A stretch of DNA of 64,000 nt from Paucimonas lemoignei (lineage in GTDB: Bacteria; Pseudomonadota; Gammaproteobacteria; Burkholderiales; Burkholderiaceae_D), in contig NZ_SLZQ01000009.1 of assembly GCF_004342585.1 (NCBI RefSeq), forward strand, positions 100,607-164,606. The letters are read 5' to 3'. The translations under genes were made by a program, and so were the position numbers. The notes beneath the pieces are model-generated. The model was not told the DNA's origin, ran no database searches, and saw only the letters and a program-made list of their open reading frames with translations. Positions 1 through 8,812 of this stretch are shown here, piece by piece (position 1 is the first letter of the stretch; every line of letters starts with the position of its first letter).

Positions 1-1
1 C

Positions 2-1378
2 TACCAAGAAGTCGGTATCGTGGCGCCGCGTCAGCAGCAGTCGCAAACCAATCTGACCTACCACGTCGACGCGATCCGGCGCTCGCCCATTCTGCGGGGC
101 TATATCGCCCACAAGTCAGGCCGCGAGCAGCTGTCGGACACGAAATACCAGTTTTTCAATGGCAGCAAGGCCTCGGCGTACGGGATCATGTCCCAGATTG
201 ACGGTGACGCAATCAGCTTCGCGTCGATCGAGGAGGTGGATGACATGCCGGCGGACCGCTTGCTGTCGCGCTTCATGCCGATGCTGGGCTCGGCGCGGCG
301 CCTGGGCGCACCCCGTGAGGCCAGCTTCAAGCCGCAGGTGCGCATCACCGGTGTGTTCAAGGGCGCCGACCTGCTGCAGAGCCTGATCGATTCCAAGCAG
401 TACCACCTGCTGCCGATCGTGAATGTCTATCTTGGCATTGAGCTGGGGATCCTGAACGAAGCTTTCATGCTGGAGATGCGGGCGCAGCTGCCAGAGGGTG
501 AATACATCCGCCAGTTCCTGGGCAAGAACGTGCGGGCCCAGAACCACATCTGGGAAAAGTACATTGCCCTGGCCAAGTCGGTCGGGATCCAGGCCAAGCT
601 GGAAGCGGCCGGTCCGTTGCCGGACAAGCGTTACAAGAAACGCGGCCTGGTGTCGTTCGGCTATGACCATACCGGCCACGGTGAAAGCCTGTCCGCTTCC
701 AAGTCCGCCCTGGTGGTGGCTGAGCAGATGGGCAATTTCGTCACTTTCCCGTTCGTCAAATCATGGCCGGCCGGGACTGACGACAACGTCATCCGCCGTG
801 ACCTGGTCGGCCTGTGGCGCTACTTCATGCCCGAGTATGCGATTGGCGACGCCTACGGTGTTGGCATGCTGACCTCGGTGAACGATGACCTGTTTCGGGA
901 AGGCTTGACGCATATCGACCGGCGCACGATCGGCGATGGCGACAGCAATGCCTCGACCTGGCAGCAATGGGCCTTTGCTCCTATCCGCTTCGAGGGCATG
1001 ACCAAGCACAGCATGGCATCCAGCTTGAGGGCGGTGTTCCATAACCGGCAGGCGGCGATTCCGCCATATGACGATGATGGCGACATCCTTGGGGCGCAAG
1101 TCCAGCCGAATCCGAACTGGAAACAGGAACTGCGTGCCGAAGCCGGCGATGCACAGGAGTGGCGAACCTTCGTGCGGCAGCTGGGGAACATCAAGCAGGT
1201 GCCGAACAGTTCCGGCAGTTATCCCAGCTACAAGATGGTGAATATCAAACTGGGTGATGACTTTTTCGATGCGGCCTGTGCGGCCGTCTGGGCGTTGACC
1301 ACCCGCGGCGCAGAGCATGTGCCGACGATTGTCAGCAGCCGGACGCAGACACGCGAACAGCTTCTGGGGATGCGGTGA
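2..1378 (+). CDS. Phage terminase large subunit (5' end outside window)
   Basis: ATP-driven DNA packaging motor and headful nuclease of the phage. The reading frame is open back to base 2, so the GTG at 20 is only an internal codon and the ATPase N-terminus lies outside the window. A Walker-B-like hydrophobic strand ending in acidic residues (FASIEEVDDMP) lies at about residue 75. It is followed by a nuclease-like part with FGYDHTGHG near residue 218 and AIGDAYGVG near 278, which fit the acidic residues of the RNase-H fold of TerL nucleases. The stop overlaps the next start (TGATG), as in phage head operons. The TerL call rests on these motifs and on the portal gene downstream; the exact family is not identified. 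Confidence 0.82.
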   Translation, partial: YQEVGIVAPRQQQSQTNLTYHVDAIRRSPILRGYIAHKSGREQLSDTKYQFFNGSKASAYGIMSQIDGDAISFASIEEVDDMPADRLLSRFMPMLGSARRLGAPREASFKPQVRITGVFKGADLLQSLIDSKQYHLLPIVNVYLGIELGILNEAFMLEMRAQLPEGEYIRQFLGKNVRAQNHIWEKYIALAKSVGIQAKLEAAGPLPDKRYKKRGLVSFGYDHTGHGESLSASKSALVVAEQMGNFVTFPFVKSWPAGTDDNVIRRDLVGLWRYFMPEYAIGDAYGVGMLTSVNDDLFREGLTHIDRRTIGDGDSNASTWQQWAFAPIRFEGMTKHSMASSLRAVFHNRQAAIPPYDDDGDILGAQVQPNPNWKQELRAEAGDAQEWRTFVRQLGNIKQVPNSSGSYPSYKMVNIKLGDDFFDAACAAVWALTTRGAEHVPTIVSSRTQTREQLLGMR

Positions 1379-1635
1379 TGGAGAACAACAGCGATTACGC
1401 GAAGTTGAAGGGGCGGGCTACTGTGGCGCCGGCGACAGCGGAGGTGAAGCCAAAAACCAGCGAGGATCTTCCCCCTTTAACAGCTGAAGCGCATGCGCGC
1501 ATCAAACAAACCATTGCCGATGTGAAGGAGCACCTTCCGGAGATGGTCGACATGGTCAAAGATTTCCACGCGGCCGGCCTGATCGATGGCTGGCGAAGCG
1601 TTACTTTCAAGAGGCTCGACGATGAACCTGCTTAA
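1378..1635 (+). CDS. Small phage protein between terminase and portal
   Basis: 85-residue charged protein, not recognised. The ATG at 1378 overlaps the terminase stop, and the frame ends 14 bases inside the portal gene, so it is translationally coupled on both sides. The C-terminal half (about residues 35-75) is predicted helical, with a KQTIADVKEHLPEMVDMV stretch. The position suggests a packaging or head accessory protein, but nothing in the sequence proves this. Confidence 0.6.
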   Translation: MENNSDYAKLKGRATVAPATAEVKPKTSEDLPPLTAEAHARIKQTIADVKEHLPEMVDMVKDFHAAGLIDGWRSVTFKRLDDEPA

Positions 1636-2998
1636 ACCGTTTATTCGACTGGGATCCATGCTTGGCGGTCTGGTGCCGGGACAAATTCCGCAAGCCGCCA
1701 GCGGCAATACTGCCGGCAGCCGTACCACCGAAGCAGGCCTGCGCGTGCGGCCGGAAGATCGATTCCGTCACATGTTCCGGGAGTTCTGGGTCGACCCGGA
1801 CGTGCGTCAGGCGATTCTTGACATCAGGGAAGCCGATCGCCTGGACGGCCGCGTCAAAATGATACATAGCCGGGTCGCGCGCGACATCATCAAGAGCGGC
1901 CTGGTGTTGCAACAATCCAAGCCGGACGAGCGCATTACGGCCGCGTGGATTGACTTCTGCCGGCGCACGAGTCTGAACCGCCCCGAAAAGCTCAAGAGTG
2001 ATGCGCGTGGCCTGATCATGGAAGGAAACCTGCCGCTGCAAGTCGTGATCAATCAGAACCGCAACATCTGCAGCCTGGTGCGCATGCCGTCGGAGACCAT
2101 CGTGCCGCAGGTGGACGAGTCCGGCCGCTTCAAAGATCCGACCAAGGCGTACCGTCAGCTTGATATCGTCAGCGGCCTGGTGTCGGCCGAGTTTGCGCTG
2201 TGGCAGTTGTTCCTGGTGCGCTTTGATCCGGACAATTTCGACGACATGGGCTCCATGGGCCGTCCTTTCCTTGACGCTAACCGCACTACCTGGCGCAAGC
2301 TGTGCATGACTGAGGAAGATCTGGTGATCCGCCGGCGTGTGCGCGCACCAGTGCGGCATGCCCACGTGCTGGAGGGGGCGACAGAGGCCGAGTTGCAGAC
2401 CTATGAAGCCAAGATCACCTCCGGGCAGCATGAGATCACGACGGACTATTTCTTGAACAAGAAGGGTGCCGTATCGGCAATCCAGGGCGATGCGAACCTG
2501 GACCAGGTGGCCGATATCGCGCTGCTGCTGGATGCCTTTTTCTCCGGCGGGCCGATGCCGAAAGGCTTGGCCGGCTATACCGAGGGTCTGAACCGCGACA
2601 TCCTGGAAGATTTGAAAAAGGATTACTTCGACGAGATCGACGTGCTGCAGGACACGCTTTCCTTCGGCTATGAGCAGGTGTTCCGCTTCGAGCTGCTGCT
2701 GCAGGGGATTGTCGCCGGTGAGGATGATTTTTGTGTCAGCTATGCCGAGCGCCGTACCGAGTCGCCGAACCAGGCAGCGGATCGTGCATTGAAGCTGCAA
2801 GCGCTTGGCCTGCCGGATGACATGATCTACGAGGAGCTTGGATACGACCCGGTCTATGTCGACAAGCGGCGCAAGTTTGCGATCAATAAGAAAGACCCGT
2901 ATCCGGAGGAGATGCCGGATCCGGCACGCAGTCGTGTCAAGATTACCCCCAGCAATGCGCGCAAGGGTGAATCGGCCACCAGCATCACGAATCGCTGA
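1622..2998 (+). CDS. Phage portal protein
   Basis: Portal: the dodecameric ring at the unique head vertex through which DNA is packaged and to which the tail attaches. 458 residues, within the usual 430-550 range. I chose the ATG at 1622 (MNLLKPF) over the upstream frame because the latter lies inside the previous gene. Supporting features are the position between terminase and minor head protein, the early RFRHMFREFWVDPDVRQAI segment, and a long helical region near residues 290-390 that could form the stem and wing. The stop overlaps the next start (TGATG at 2996). Confidence 0.82.
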   Translation: MNLLKPFIRLGSMLGGLVPGQIPQAASGNTAGSRTTEAGLRVRPEDRFRHMFREFWVDPDVRQAILDIREADRLDGRVKMIHSRVARDIIKSGLVLQQSKPDERITAAWIDFCRRTSLNRPEKLKSDARGLIMEGNLPLQVVINQNRNICSLVRMPSETIVPQVDESGRFKDPTKAYRQLDIVSGLVSAEFALWQLFLVRFDPDNFDDMGSMGRPFLDANRTTWRKLCMTEEDLVIRRRVRAPVRHAHVLEGATEAELQTYEAKITSGQHEITTDYFLNKKGAVSAIQGDANLDQVADIALLLDAFFSGGPMPKGLAGYTEGLNRDILEDLKKDYFDEIDVLQDTLSFGYEQVFRFELLLQGIVAGEDDFCVSYAERRTESPNQAADRALKLQALGLPDDMIYEELGYDPVYVDKRRKFAINKKDPYPEEMPDPARSRVKITPSNARKGESATSITNR

Positions 2999-4698
2999 TG
3001 TCCGGTCAAGAAGCCATCCGGCGGGCGTCTCGCGCCGCACAGCAGGCAATGAAGGAACTCGATCAGCACGCGATCGAGGAGCTGGCAACGCTGTACGAGA
3101 CGACAACCGGGAACATCATCGACGCTATCGCCAAGATCAGCGACGGTGATGGCCACATCGACTTTGGCGATCTGGCGGACCTGCTGAAGGAAATTAACGC
3201 TCACCTTTCCGAGCTATCCACTGCGCAATCGGAAAACCTGATGCGGCACTTGAACCGCGCGGCCCAGCTCGGCACGGCGCCATTTGAGCCGGCGCTGGGT
3301 GCCGAGCTGGTCGGGCGGATGAATTTCGAGGCAGTCCGCTTCGTGCGCGAGTTCCAGGCCGCCGACGGCTTGCGCCTGTCCGACCGGATCTGGCGCATCG
3401 ACCGCGGCGCGCAGGAGGCCGTCAATGCGGCCGTCCAGGGGGCCGTCATCCGCGGAAATGGTGCCGCCCAGGCTGCCCGCGAATTCCTGAACCGCAAATT
3501 ACCGGTGCCGGCCGATGCCCAGCTGGCCATGCAGGCCGGGTCTGCCCAGGCAATCACGGCCAAGGTGGAAGATGTCCTGCTGACCGGCGCGGAAAGCCCC
3601 TTGAATAGCGCCATGCGGGTGTTTCGCACCGAGATCAACCGCGCACACGGTACCGCGTACCAAATGTCCGCCGAGGCGCATCCCGATGCCGTCGGCACTC
3701 GCTTCATGTTGTCGCCGCGGCATCCCCGCGTGGATATCTGCGACATGCACGCCCGGGCGAACCTACATGGCTTAGGTGAGGGTGTCTACCCGCATGGGAA
3801 GAATCCCTGGCCGGCGCATCCGAACACGCTGAGCTTTGTCATCGTTGTGTTCAAGGATGAGGTGACGCCGCAGGATGTCGCCGGTAAGCAGACGGTCGAG
3901 CAATTCCTGGAAACGGTGCCGCGCGAGCAGCGGCAAGGGATTCTCGGCAAGAACAAGAATGAGGCTTTCGAGGCGGGCGAGCTGTCCGCCGGTATGGTGA
4001 AGTCGCGCTGGAAGGATGTGCAGGCCCGGATCGGGCCGCGACATGACTTGCGTGATCAAGTTACCCGGCAGTTTTTCAACCAGCGCGTATCTTTCCCCGA
4101 TGGTGTGCCCGATATCGCCATTGGCGGCAAGCCGCTCACCCGAGACCAGATGGCCCGTCTTGCCGGTGCACCGGATGGCGCCAGGATTTATTTCTCCCGG
4201 TATGGGGACCGTCCTGGACTGGAAATCGAGCACCCCTTCTATAAGGCGCCATCGCATCGATCTTTCTTCCGCACCGACGATGGCGGGCTCGGCTTATCGA
4301 ACGACTTACTGATGCTGAAGTCCGACAAGGCACCCAAGGGGTTTGGTCTGCGAATCTTTGGCACGCAGGCCCAGGCGGCGCAGGAGCTGGGATTCAAGCG
4401 CATCGAGATTTATGCCGCTAGAAGCTCGAACATGAACGGATATCACGCCTGGCCGCAGTACGGCGCCAATGCCGATCTGCCTGAGAAGATACTGCGGAAG
4501 CTGCCGCCCGGGCTGCAGGGCGCCCGGGATCTGTTGGACCTGATGGGAACCGATGCCGGGCGCGCCTTCTGGAAAAAAGAGGGGTATAGTATTGAATGCA
4601 ATTTCGACTTAACGGAAGGAAGCCGATCATGGCAGCAGCTGATCAAGCAACTGACGGCAAAAAAAATCAGCCTCAGCAAATGGAACGGATTGACCTGA
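2998..4698 (+). CDS. Minor head protein (SPP1 gp7 / Mu gpF type) with extra C-terminal domain
   Basis: Head morphogenesis protein of the SPP1 gp7/Mu gpF family, which binds the portal region and is carried in the virion. The family core is at residues about 200-285: FRTEINRAHGTAYQ, then a spaced CDMH and HPNTLSFV with metal-ligand-like Cys and His. The family is often 250-400 residues; this one has 566. About 180 residues (387-566) follow the core and look like a separate alpha/beta domain (GFKRIEIYAA, NGYHAWPQYG, DLMGTDAGRAFWKKEGY). Such motifs recur in phage-encoded proteins with a suspected acetyltransferase-like fold; I cannot confirm that here. The 3' end overlaps the next small gene by 70 bases. 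Confidence 0.8.
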   Translation: MSGQEAIRRASRAAQQAMKELDQHAIEELATLYETTTGNIIDAIAKISDGDGHIDFGDLADLLKEINAHLSELSTAQSENLMRHLNRAAQLGTAPFEPALGAELVGRMNFEAVRFVREFQAADGLRLSDRIWRIDRGAQEAVNAAVQGAVIRGNGAAQAAREFLNRKLPVPADAQLAMQAGSAQAITAKVEDVLLTGAESPLNSAMRVFRTEINRAHGTAYQMSAEAHPDAVGTRFMLSPRHPRVDICDMHARANLHGLGEGVYPHGKNPWPAHPNTLSFVIVVFKDEVTPQDVAGKQTVEQFLETVPREQRQGILGKNKNEAFEAGELSAGMVKSRWKDVQARIGPRHDLRDQVTRQFFNQRVSFPDGVPDIAIGGKPLTRDQMARLAGAPDGARIYFSRYGDRPGLEIEHPFYKAPSHRSFFRTDDGGLGLSNDLLMLKSDKAPKGFGLRIFGTQAQAAQELGFKRIEIYAARSSNMNGYHAWPQYGANADLPEKILRKLPPGLQGARDLLDLMGTDAGRAFWKKEGYSIECNFDLTEGSRSWQQLIKQLTAKKISLSKWNGLT

Positions 4699-4796
4699 CG
4701 GAAGCGCCGCCGCTGCAGCCGCTTACGCCAGAAGACTGGGCGCGTCGCAACGCGGCCGGTCAATCTGATGAGATCGAGGATCCGGAAGAGAATTAA
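4629..4796 (+). CDS. Small acidic phage protein overlapping the minor head gene
   Basis: 55 residues starting MAAADQATDG and ending in an acidic tail (EIEDPEEN). The ATG at 4629 has a good ribosome site (GGAAGGA at 4615-4621) and lies inside the end of the previous gene in another frame. It is the last gene before a terminator. Function unknown. Confidence 0.6.
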   Translation: MAAADQATDGKKNQPQQMERIDLTEAPPLQPLTPEDWARRNAAGQSDEIEDPEEN

Positions 4797-4815
4797 TTTT
4801 TCTTCGACCTTGGCC

Positions 4816-4842
4816 AAGCCCGCTCGCGTAGCGGGCTTTTTT
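4816..4842 (+). terminator. Rho-independent terminator after packaging genes
   Basis: AAGCCCGCT pairs with AGCGGGCTT across a CGCGT loop and is followed by a run of T. It closes the terminase-portal-minor head transcription unit just before the capsid gene and its candidate promoter. Confidence 0.85.
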
Positions 4843-4857
4843 CTTTCTACCTTCCTG

Positions 4858-4888
4858 TAACACCTCCCCCCCTCCTAATGTATTGACG
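4858..4888 (+). promoter_or_regulatory. Candidate phage late promoter element, copy 1
   Basis: A 31-bp block (TAACA, a C-rich tract, then TGTATTGACG) that recurs at 15326 with 25 of 31 bases identical without gaps; a GAAAC follows 8 bases later in both. Both copies lie in non-coding DNA after a gene end and before a structural gene. This is what a phage-specific late promoter or activator site would look like. No standard -35/-10 pair is evident. Confidence 0.55.
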
Positions 4889-5000
4889 GCAAGCAGAAAC
4901 TACGTCCTGACTCGACAAGTTTATTCGTGCTGCCCGGGTTCTCCGATTCGTCTCCTCCTTCAACGCGGACGGGCATCACGACTTTTTATTCAGGGCGACC

Positions 5001-7559
5001 ATGCAAAGCAAAGCACGTCACATCCTCCTCGATGCCAGCCATGCCGGCGCAGTGCGATTCCTGTCCGGCCTCCATGTGAATCTGGAAGAAGGCAAGCAGC
5101 AATCCTGGGTGACGGTCACACGTACCGGAAAATTTACCGACCCACGTTATGGCGAATTCGAGATTTCCCGCTCGATGCTGCTGGCGATGGTCGACAACTT
5201 CAATAAGGGCGTGTTTGGCCAGGATGTTTTCGTCGATGTGGCGCATCGCCCGAACGATGGCGCAGCTGCCAAGGTGTTGAAGCTGTCGGTCGAAGGTGAC
5301 CGGCTGCGGGCGCTGCTGGAGTGGACTCCTTTCGGCATGGATGCCGTGAAAAATAAGGGTTACCGCTACCTGTCCATCGAGTATCACGAGCAGTGGAAAG
5401 ACAACGAACAGGGCATCAATCATGGCCCTGTGATGCTAGGAGCTGGTTTGGTCGTGCGTCCCGCCATCAAGCGCCTGGATCCCATTCAGCTTTCCGAAGT
5501 CACGGATGACGGCATTCCCGTCCTCATCCACCCCGAACTCCAATCCATCCTCTTACAGGAGATGCAAATGAAATTTGCTGAACTTTTGAAGAAACTGCGT
5601 TCCAGCCTGGAAGGCAAAAAACTCGCTGAAGGCATCATTGTCGCGTTGATGAAGCACGCCGAAGAGGCCGTGCAACTGGCGTCCGACGAAGCGGCCGCGA
5701 AGCTGATCTGCGATCAGTTCGACACGACCGGCAAGCAGCTGTCCGAACAGTTTGGCGATCGCGAAGTCACTCTGTCGATCACCATGCCGCAAGTCAGCGC
5801 CGGCCTCTCCGCTGACCAGGTTCGCCAACTGATGGCTGACGAAGCTAAAAAGCAGGCAGATGCCGCCAAGGTACTGGCCGAAAACCGCACCGCCAACGTC
5901 AAGCTGTTGTCCGACACCATCGGCGCCGCTACCGGCATCGATGACGCGACCAAGAAGGCCTTGGCCGATGCCGTCACCGACCTGATCACCCCGGACATGA
6001 CTGCTGACCAGGTCAAGAAGCTGGCCGAAGTGCAGATCAAGAATGGCAATGAGCTGGTTGTGGCTCGCCAGTTGGCCGCACTGGGCTATCCCGCAGCAGT
6101 GGGCAATGTGCATATTCCGGGCATCACCGTGCCATTCGAAGAGCCGAAAAAGCTCGGCGAAATGTATCGCGAGCAGATGAAGAAAACCGGCGTATTCGCC
6201 GAGGGGAAACTGCACCTGTCCGCCAAGGACAATGCTTTTGTCAATAAGGTGCTGGCCGAATTCGATCGCCTGCATGCCGGCCAGATCGCCAATGAAGTCA
6301 AAATGCTTTCCGGCGGTGCCGTCAATATTTCGGACACCAATCTGCCGGTCGGCTTCCGTCGCGAAGTGATCCGCGAAGCCTTGTCCGACCTGCGCGTCCT
6401 GGAGCTGGTCCAGACCCTGACCGACTTCACCGCCACCGTCACCACGCAAATCCCGTACGAGCTGCGCGACATGTCGCAGGTGATGAACGACGGCATCGTG
6501 TATGAAGGCCAGCCGATCCATCGTGCCGGTATTGGCCAATTCATGGATACGGCCTACATCCTGCCGATGAAGCTGGCGATGCTGATTTCGAACGAAGTCA
6601 GGCACTTCACCCAGGCCGCCGCGATCAACTGGGATGCCATGGCACGCAACATCGAGTCCAACGCCCGCATCATGCGCGAGTTGATCTGCCGCCGGATCAT
6701 CAACGAACTGCAGCGCGCAGCCGACAGTTATGGCGCCGTGGCAGTCGCTAACGAGGCCTTCGACTCCCAGGTGACCGGCACGAACAGCCTGATCAAGACT
6801 GCCACCTTCCCGATCGTGCGTCCTTACCAGCAGCGCGACCTGCAGGGCAACGCGATCGGCAACCCGGTGAATCCGATCACCATCACCCTGAACGGCACAC
6901 AAATCACCCCGTTTGACGGCACCGGTTCTCAGCCGAATGGCACGTATTACCGTGTTCTCAGCTACAACCTGGGCTACATCCAGCTGGTCAACCAGGCTGG
7001 CACTCCGGTCACGCCAGCCGACACCGGTACCAACACCATCAGCTACAGCAAAGCGACCAACGTCGCCAAGGTCGACCTGGATGTCGCTGCCGGCCTGACC
7101 TACGAGCAGCAGCTGAACAAGGTGCTGCAGGCTGTTGGCGCGCGTAAGGCCGTGCTGTCCGGTCAGCGCTTCGTCAATCCGGACTTCCTGCTGATGTCGC
7201 CGGTGCTGAACGACACCATCACCAATGCCGAGCAATTCGCCCTGCAGGCCAAGCGCAACGGCACCGACACCACGCCGGACGGCGATCTGGAGCGCGTGAA
7301 GGGCTTGCCGACCTACGGCACCAATGCACCGGGCGTCGACCTCGGCGACGAGCGCATCCTGATCGGCCAGCGCGGTCTGTTGGGTTATGTCGTCAGCAAG
7401 CCGTTTGTCACCGGCCAGCCGTTCGAAGCCGTCGACAGCCAAGGCCGTGCAATCGGTAAGCAGCAGGCATACGGCGAGGAGTACTCCGCCATCAAGGTGC
7501 CGACGCCTGTCGCAAACCGCATGACCTCGGTCCTGGCATACAGCTTCAGCGGCCGCTAA
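5001..7559 (+). CDS. Head protease - scaffold - major capsid fusion protein
   Basis: One 852-residue frame covers three roles usually encoded separately. Residues 1 to about 185 resemble Mu gpI-type head maturation proteases (TDPRYGEFEISRSML, VDVAHRPNDGAAAKVLKL near 77-94, YRYLSIEYH). About 188-420 is a charged helical scaffold-like part rich in Lys, Glu and Ala. About 430-852 is the major capsid protein (LPVGFRREVIREALSDLRVL, then a long beta-rich region). An in-frame ATG at 5568 with its own ribosome site would give scaffold plus capsid without protease. The start at 5001 has CAGGG seven bases upstream. The absence of separate protease, scaffold and capsid genes nearby supports the fusion. 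Confidence 0.85.
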   Translation: MQSKARHILLDASHAGAVRFLSGLHVNLEEGKQQSWVTVTRTGKFTDPRYGEFEISRSMLLAMVDNFNKGVFGQDVFVDVAHRPNDGAAAKVLKLSVEGDRLRALLEWTPFGMDAVKNKGYRYLSIEYHEQWKDNEQGINHGPVMLGAGLVVRPAIKRLDPIQLSEVTDDGIPVLIHPELQSILLQEMQMKFAELLKKLRSSLEGKKLAEGIIVALMKHAEEAVQLASDEAAAKLICDQFDTTGKQLSEQFGDREVTLSITMPQVSAGLSADQVRQLMADEAKKQADAAKVLAENRTANVKLLSDTIGAATGIDDATKKALADAVTDLITPDMTADQVKKLAEVQIKNGNELVVARQLAALGYPAAVGNVHIPGITVPFEEPKKLGEMYREQMKKTGVFAEGKLHLSAKDNAFVNKVLAEFDRLHAGQIANEVKMLSGGAVNISDTNLPVGFRREVIREALSDLRVLELVQTLTDFTATVTTQIPYELRDMSQVMNDGIVYEGQPIHRAGIGQFMDTAYILPMKLAMLISNEVRHFTQAAAINWDAMARNIESNARIMRELICRRIINELQRAADSYGAVAVANEAFDSQVTGTNSLIKTATFPIVRPYQQRDLQGNAIGNPVNPITITLNGTQITPFDGTGSQPNGTYYRVLSYNLGYIQLVNQAGTPVTPADTGTNTISYSKATNVAKVDLDVAAGLTYEQQLNKVLQAVGARKAVLSGQRFVNPDFLLMSPVLNDTITNAEQFALQAKRNGTDTTPDGDLERVKGLPTYGTNAPGVDLGDERILIGQRGLLGYVVSKPFVTGQPFEAVDSQGRAIGKQQAYGEEYSAIKVPTPVANRMTSVLAYSFSGR
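5557..5570 (+). promoter_or_regulatory. Internal ribosome site for scaffold-capsid product
   Basis: AGGAG at 5557-5561 lies 6 bases before the in-frame ATG at 5568 (MKFAELLKK), exactly at the protease/scaffold junction. It parallels the internal Nu3 start inside lambda gene C. A 663-residue product is predicted. Confidence 0.6.
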
Positions 7560-7596
7560 CAGGAATACTTCCTGAGAGAGAAGCCGTAGGCGAACC

Positions 7597-7635
7597 CCGG
7601 GGAAATGACGGATGACGCGCCATCCCGATCCCCGG
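7597..7635 (+). other. Hairpin after capsid gene
   Basis: CCGGGGA pairs with TCCCCGG, and GGATG with CATCC further in. There is no T tract, so it is more likely an RNA-stabilising structure at the 3' end of the abundant capsid message than a terminator. Confidence 0.45.
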
Positions 7636-7666
7636 CAGACCATATCAACTTGAGCAGGAATTCGAC

Positions 7667-8173
7667 ATGAAACGTACTCATTTTTTAGCGCTGGCGGTTT
7701 TGGCGGTTCTCGCCACCGCCGCCTTCGCCATGGATCCGCATGCCGTTGTTAATGGACTGTCACTGGCGGCCGGATCCCATATCGACCCGGTGGCCCTTGC
7801 TTCTGGCAGCGCTTTGGGTCTGGTCGGCATGACCGCGTCGAGCGTCCCTTATACCAACGAGACCAAGAATTTTCAGCACATCGGTGCCGTCACGGTGCCG
7901 CCCGGCGAGACGCGCGACGTCGATCCGACATTGCTTGCCGGTTATCAGCCCGATGCCGAACTGCAGTCCGAAACAGTCCAGCTCGATCCGGTCGCCGAAT
8001 TGCTCAAGGAAAGCGTCTCCGCTGTGACGGCGAAGCTTGCCGAACTGTCGGACGACGACCTGGCGAAGATCAGCACGCTGGAAACCGAAGGCAAGAACCG
8101 CAAGTCCCTGGTCGAAGCGATCGCCGCTGAAACCCTGCGCCGCGCAGCAGAGAAAAACGGGGGCGCACAGTAA
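7667..8173 (+). CDS. Phage head-module protein with N-terminal signal sequence
   Basis: 168 residues, not recognised. It begins MKRTHFLALAVLAVLATAAFA, a textbook signal peptide with cleavage after AFA, which is unusual between capsid and connector genes. GCAGGA seven bases before the ATG supports this start. The middle holds VTVPPGETRDVDPTLLAGY; the C-terminal third is helical and charged (ELSDDDLAKISTLETEGKNRK). If the signal works, the product is periplasmic; otherwise the segment may be a hydrophobic tail of a virion protein. Confidence 0.65.
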   Translation: MKRTHFLALAVLAVLATAAFAMDPHAVVNGLSLAAGSHIDPVALASGSALGLVGMTASSVPYTNETKNFQHIGAVTVPPGETRDVDPTLLAGYQPDAELQSETVQLDPVAELLKESVSAVTAKLAELSDDDLAKISTLETEGKNRKSLVEAIAAETLRRAAEKNGGAQ

Positions 8174-8176
8174 ATC

Positions 8177-8812
8177 ATGGCTGGCAGCATGTCCATGGGC
8201 GACCTGGTCGCCGATCTGAAAGCCTCCCTGCACGATGCCGGGGAGGTTTTTGTCGCTGCCGGAGACATGGAACGGCTGCTGAAGGTCTCGGCACTCGACT
8301 TCAACGGGTACCGGCCGCGCACGCTGCTGGGGAAACTTACCGTGGAAGCGGGGCGCATGGCCTATCCGGCGCCGGATGACTGCTACCTCTTCAAGTCGTC
8401 GCTGTGGGGCATTGCGCCGGCCGTGCGCGCCAAACCATGGGAAAAGCAATGGCCAGGACGCTTGCCAGACGTGCGCATGATCGACGGCGCTGCCGGCAAG
8501 GAACTGCACTTGACACCGGAGCCGAGCGCACACCAGGTGGCCGTACTGGGCAGTGAATTCCGTTTCTATTATTTCGGCAATCACGTGATCGGCGACACAG
8601 CAGACAAGACCACGATCCACCCGGGCGATCGCTTCTTGTTGCTCCTGCGGGCGCAGGCGGAAGCCATGCGCGAGCTGATGATCCGCAATATCAAGAAACC
8701 CGTGCAGCTGCGCGACGGCCTGCAGTCAGCGCCGAAAAACATGACGCCGGCTGCATGGTACGAACGCTTGATGGCGGAATGGGCTGAAAAAATGCAAAGG
8801 CAGGGTGTATGA
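8177..8812 (+). CDS. Head-tail joining region protein, family not recognised
   Basis: 211 residues. It lies between the capsid genes and the tail-completion genes, four bases after the previous stop, and its end overlaps the next start (ATGA). This slot normally holds head-tail connector or head completion proteins. No motif was recognised; it has a mixed alpha/beta character with a helical C-terminus (PAAWYERLMAEWAEKMQ). Confidence 0.65.
   Translation: MAGSMSMGDLVADLKASLHDAGEVFVAAGDMERLLKVSALDFNGYRPRTLLGKLTVEAGRMAYPAPDDCYLFKSSLWGIAPAVRAKPWEKQWPGRLPDVRMIDGAAGKELHLTPEPSAHQVAVLGSEFRFYYFGNHVIGDTADKTTIHPGDRFLLLLRAQAEAMRELMIRNIKKPVQLRDGLQSAPKNMTPAAWYERLMAEWAEKMQRQGV

Noticed and set aside
1607..3106. 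499-codon minus-strand frame opposite the portal gene
   Set aside because: Shadow of the portal frame; it covers parts of three genes and has no supporting features.
5553..7643. 696-codon frame on the minus strand opposite the capsid gene
   Set aside because: Mirror of a high-GC coding strand; no start signal or recognisable protein, and the plus strand has clear capsid features.
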